Of a stretch of DNA of 20,773 bases, positions 20,768 through 20,773 are shown in pieces. Numbering within the stretch: the stretch's first letter is position 1; each line of letters starts with the position of its first letter. Position numbers and translations under genes: made by a program. Location: NCBI GenBank assembly GCA_026692885.1, contig JAPLNJ010000538.1, forward strand, positions 1-20,773, in the 5' to 3' direction. The notes beneath the pieces are model-generated. The model searched no databases and was not told where the DNA came from. It saw nothing but the letters and a program-made list of their open reading frames with translations. Source of the DNA: Planctomycetota bacterium. Its GTDB lineage: Bacteria; Planctomycetota; Planctomycetia; Pirellulales; Pirellulaceae.

Positions 20768-20773
20768 ACTCGA

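Overview
The window looks like a chromosomal segment of a GC-rich planctomycete (Pirellulales or a near relative). The evidence is two very long plus-strand genes whose products begin with an Arg-rich stretch and a LEPR-XLL-type motif (LEPLEDRRLMAAG; FERLECRELLSA) and end with planctomycete-style dockerin type I repeats preceded by a WQNP.N..DV signature. The giant product also carries a GEVED-type domain, repeated pre-peptidase C-terminal (PPC) domains and right-handed beta-helix regions. The taxonomy is inferred from these families; there is no rRNA or other marker gene here.

Layout. Bases 1-212 hold no gene I can defend. Bases 213-449 are a nested inverted-repeat element with three hairpins. 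Bases 450-772 are the leader of the first gene and carry repeated GGGCAG half-sites. From 773 to 17501 runs what I read as ONE giant gene of about 5,575 codons, broken by a single one-base frame change between about 8160 and 8202. It therefore appears as two overlapping reading frames (773-8581 and 8175-17501). A 212-base spacer follows, then a 903-residue zincin-like protein gene (17714-20425), a 152-base unremarkable stretch, and a second, different nested inverted-repeat element (20578-20767) around a perfect 25-bp-arm palindrome.

The giant protein is a mosaic of extracellular beta modules: split Ig-like domains, a matrixin-like domain that has lost all its zinc ligands, at least five PPC-type domains, two beta-helix regions, a propeller-like region, a lectin or jelly-roll-like region, ten copies of an unnamed DGxTF...TFEFD module, GEVED and dockerin. 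Several domains seem to be interrupted by inserted arrays of small modules, and the neighbouring zincin protein shows the same pattern in its SdrD-like domain. The intact part appears to contain one cysteine in about 5,575 residues.

Both genes lie on the same strand and both products carry the same kind of N-terminal motif and C-terminal dockerin. My working inference is that they are co-exported surface proteins: a giant adhesin or scaffold-like protein and a metallopeptidase. No cohesin partner is visible here. The most useful leads are the frame break, the dead protease site, the module-within-domain insertions and the two bracketing palindromic elements.
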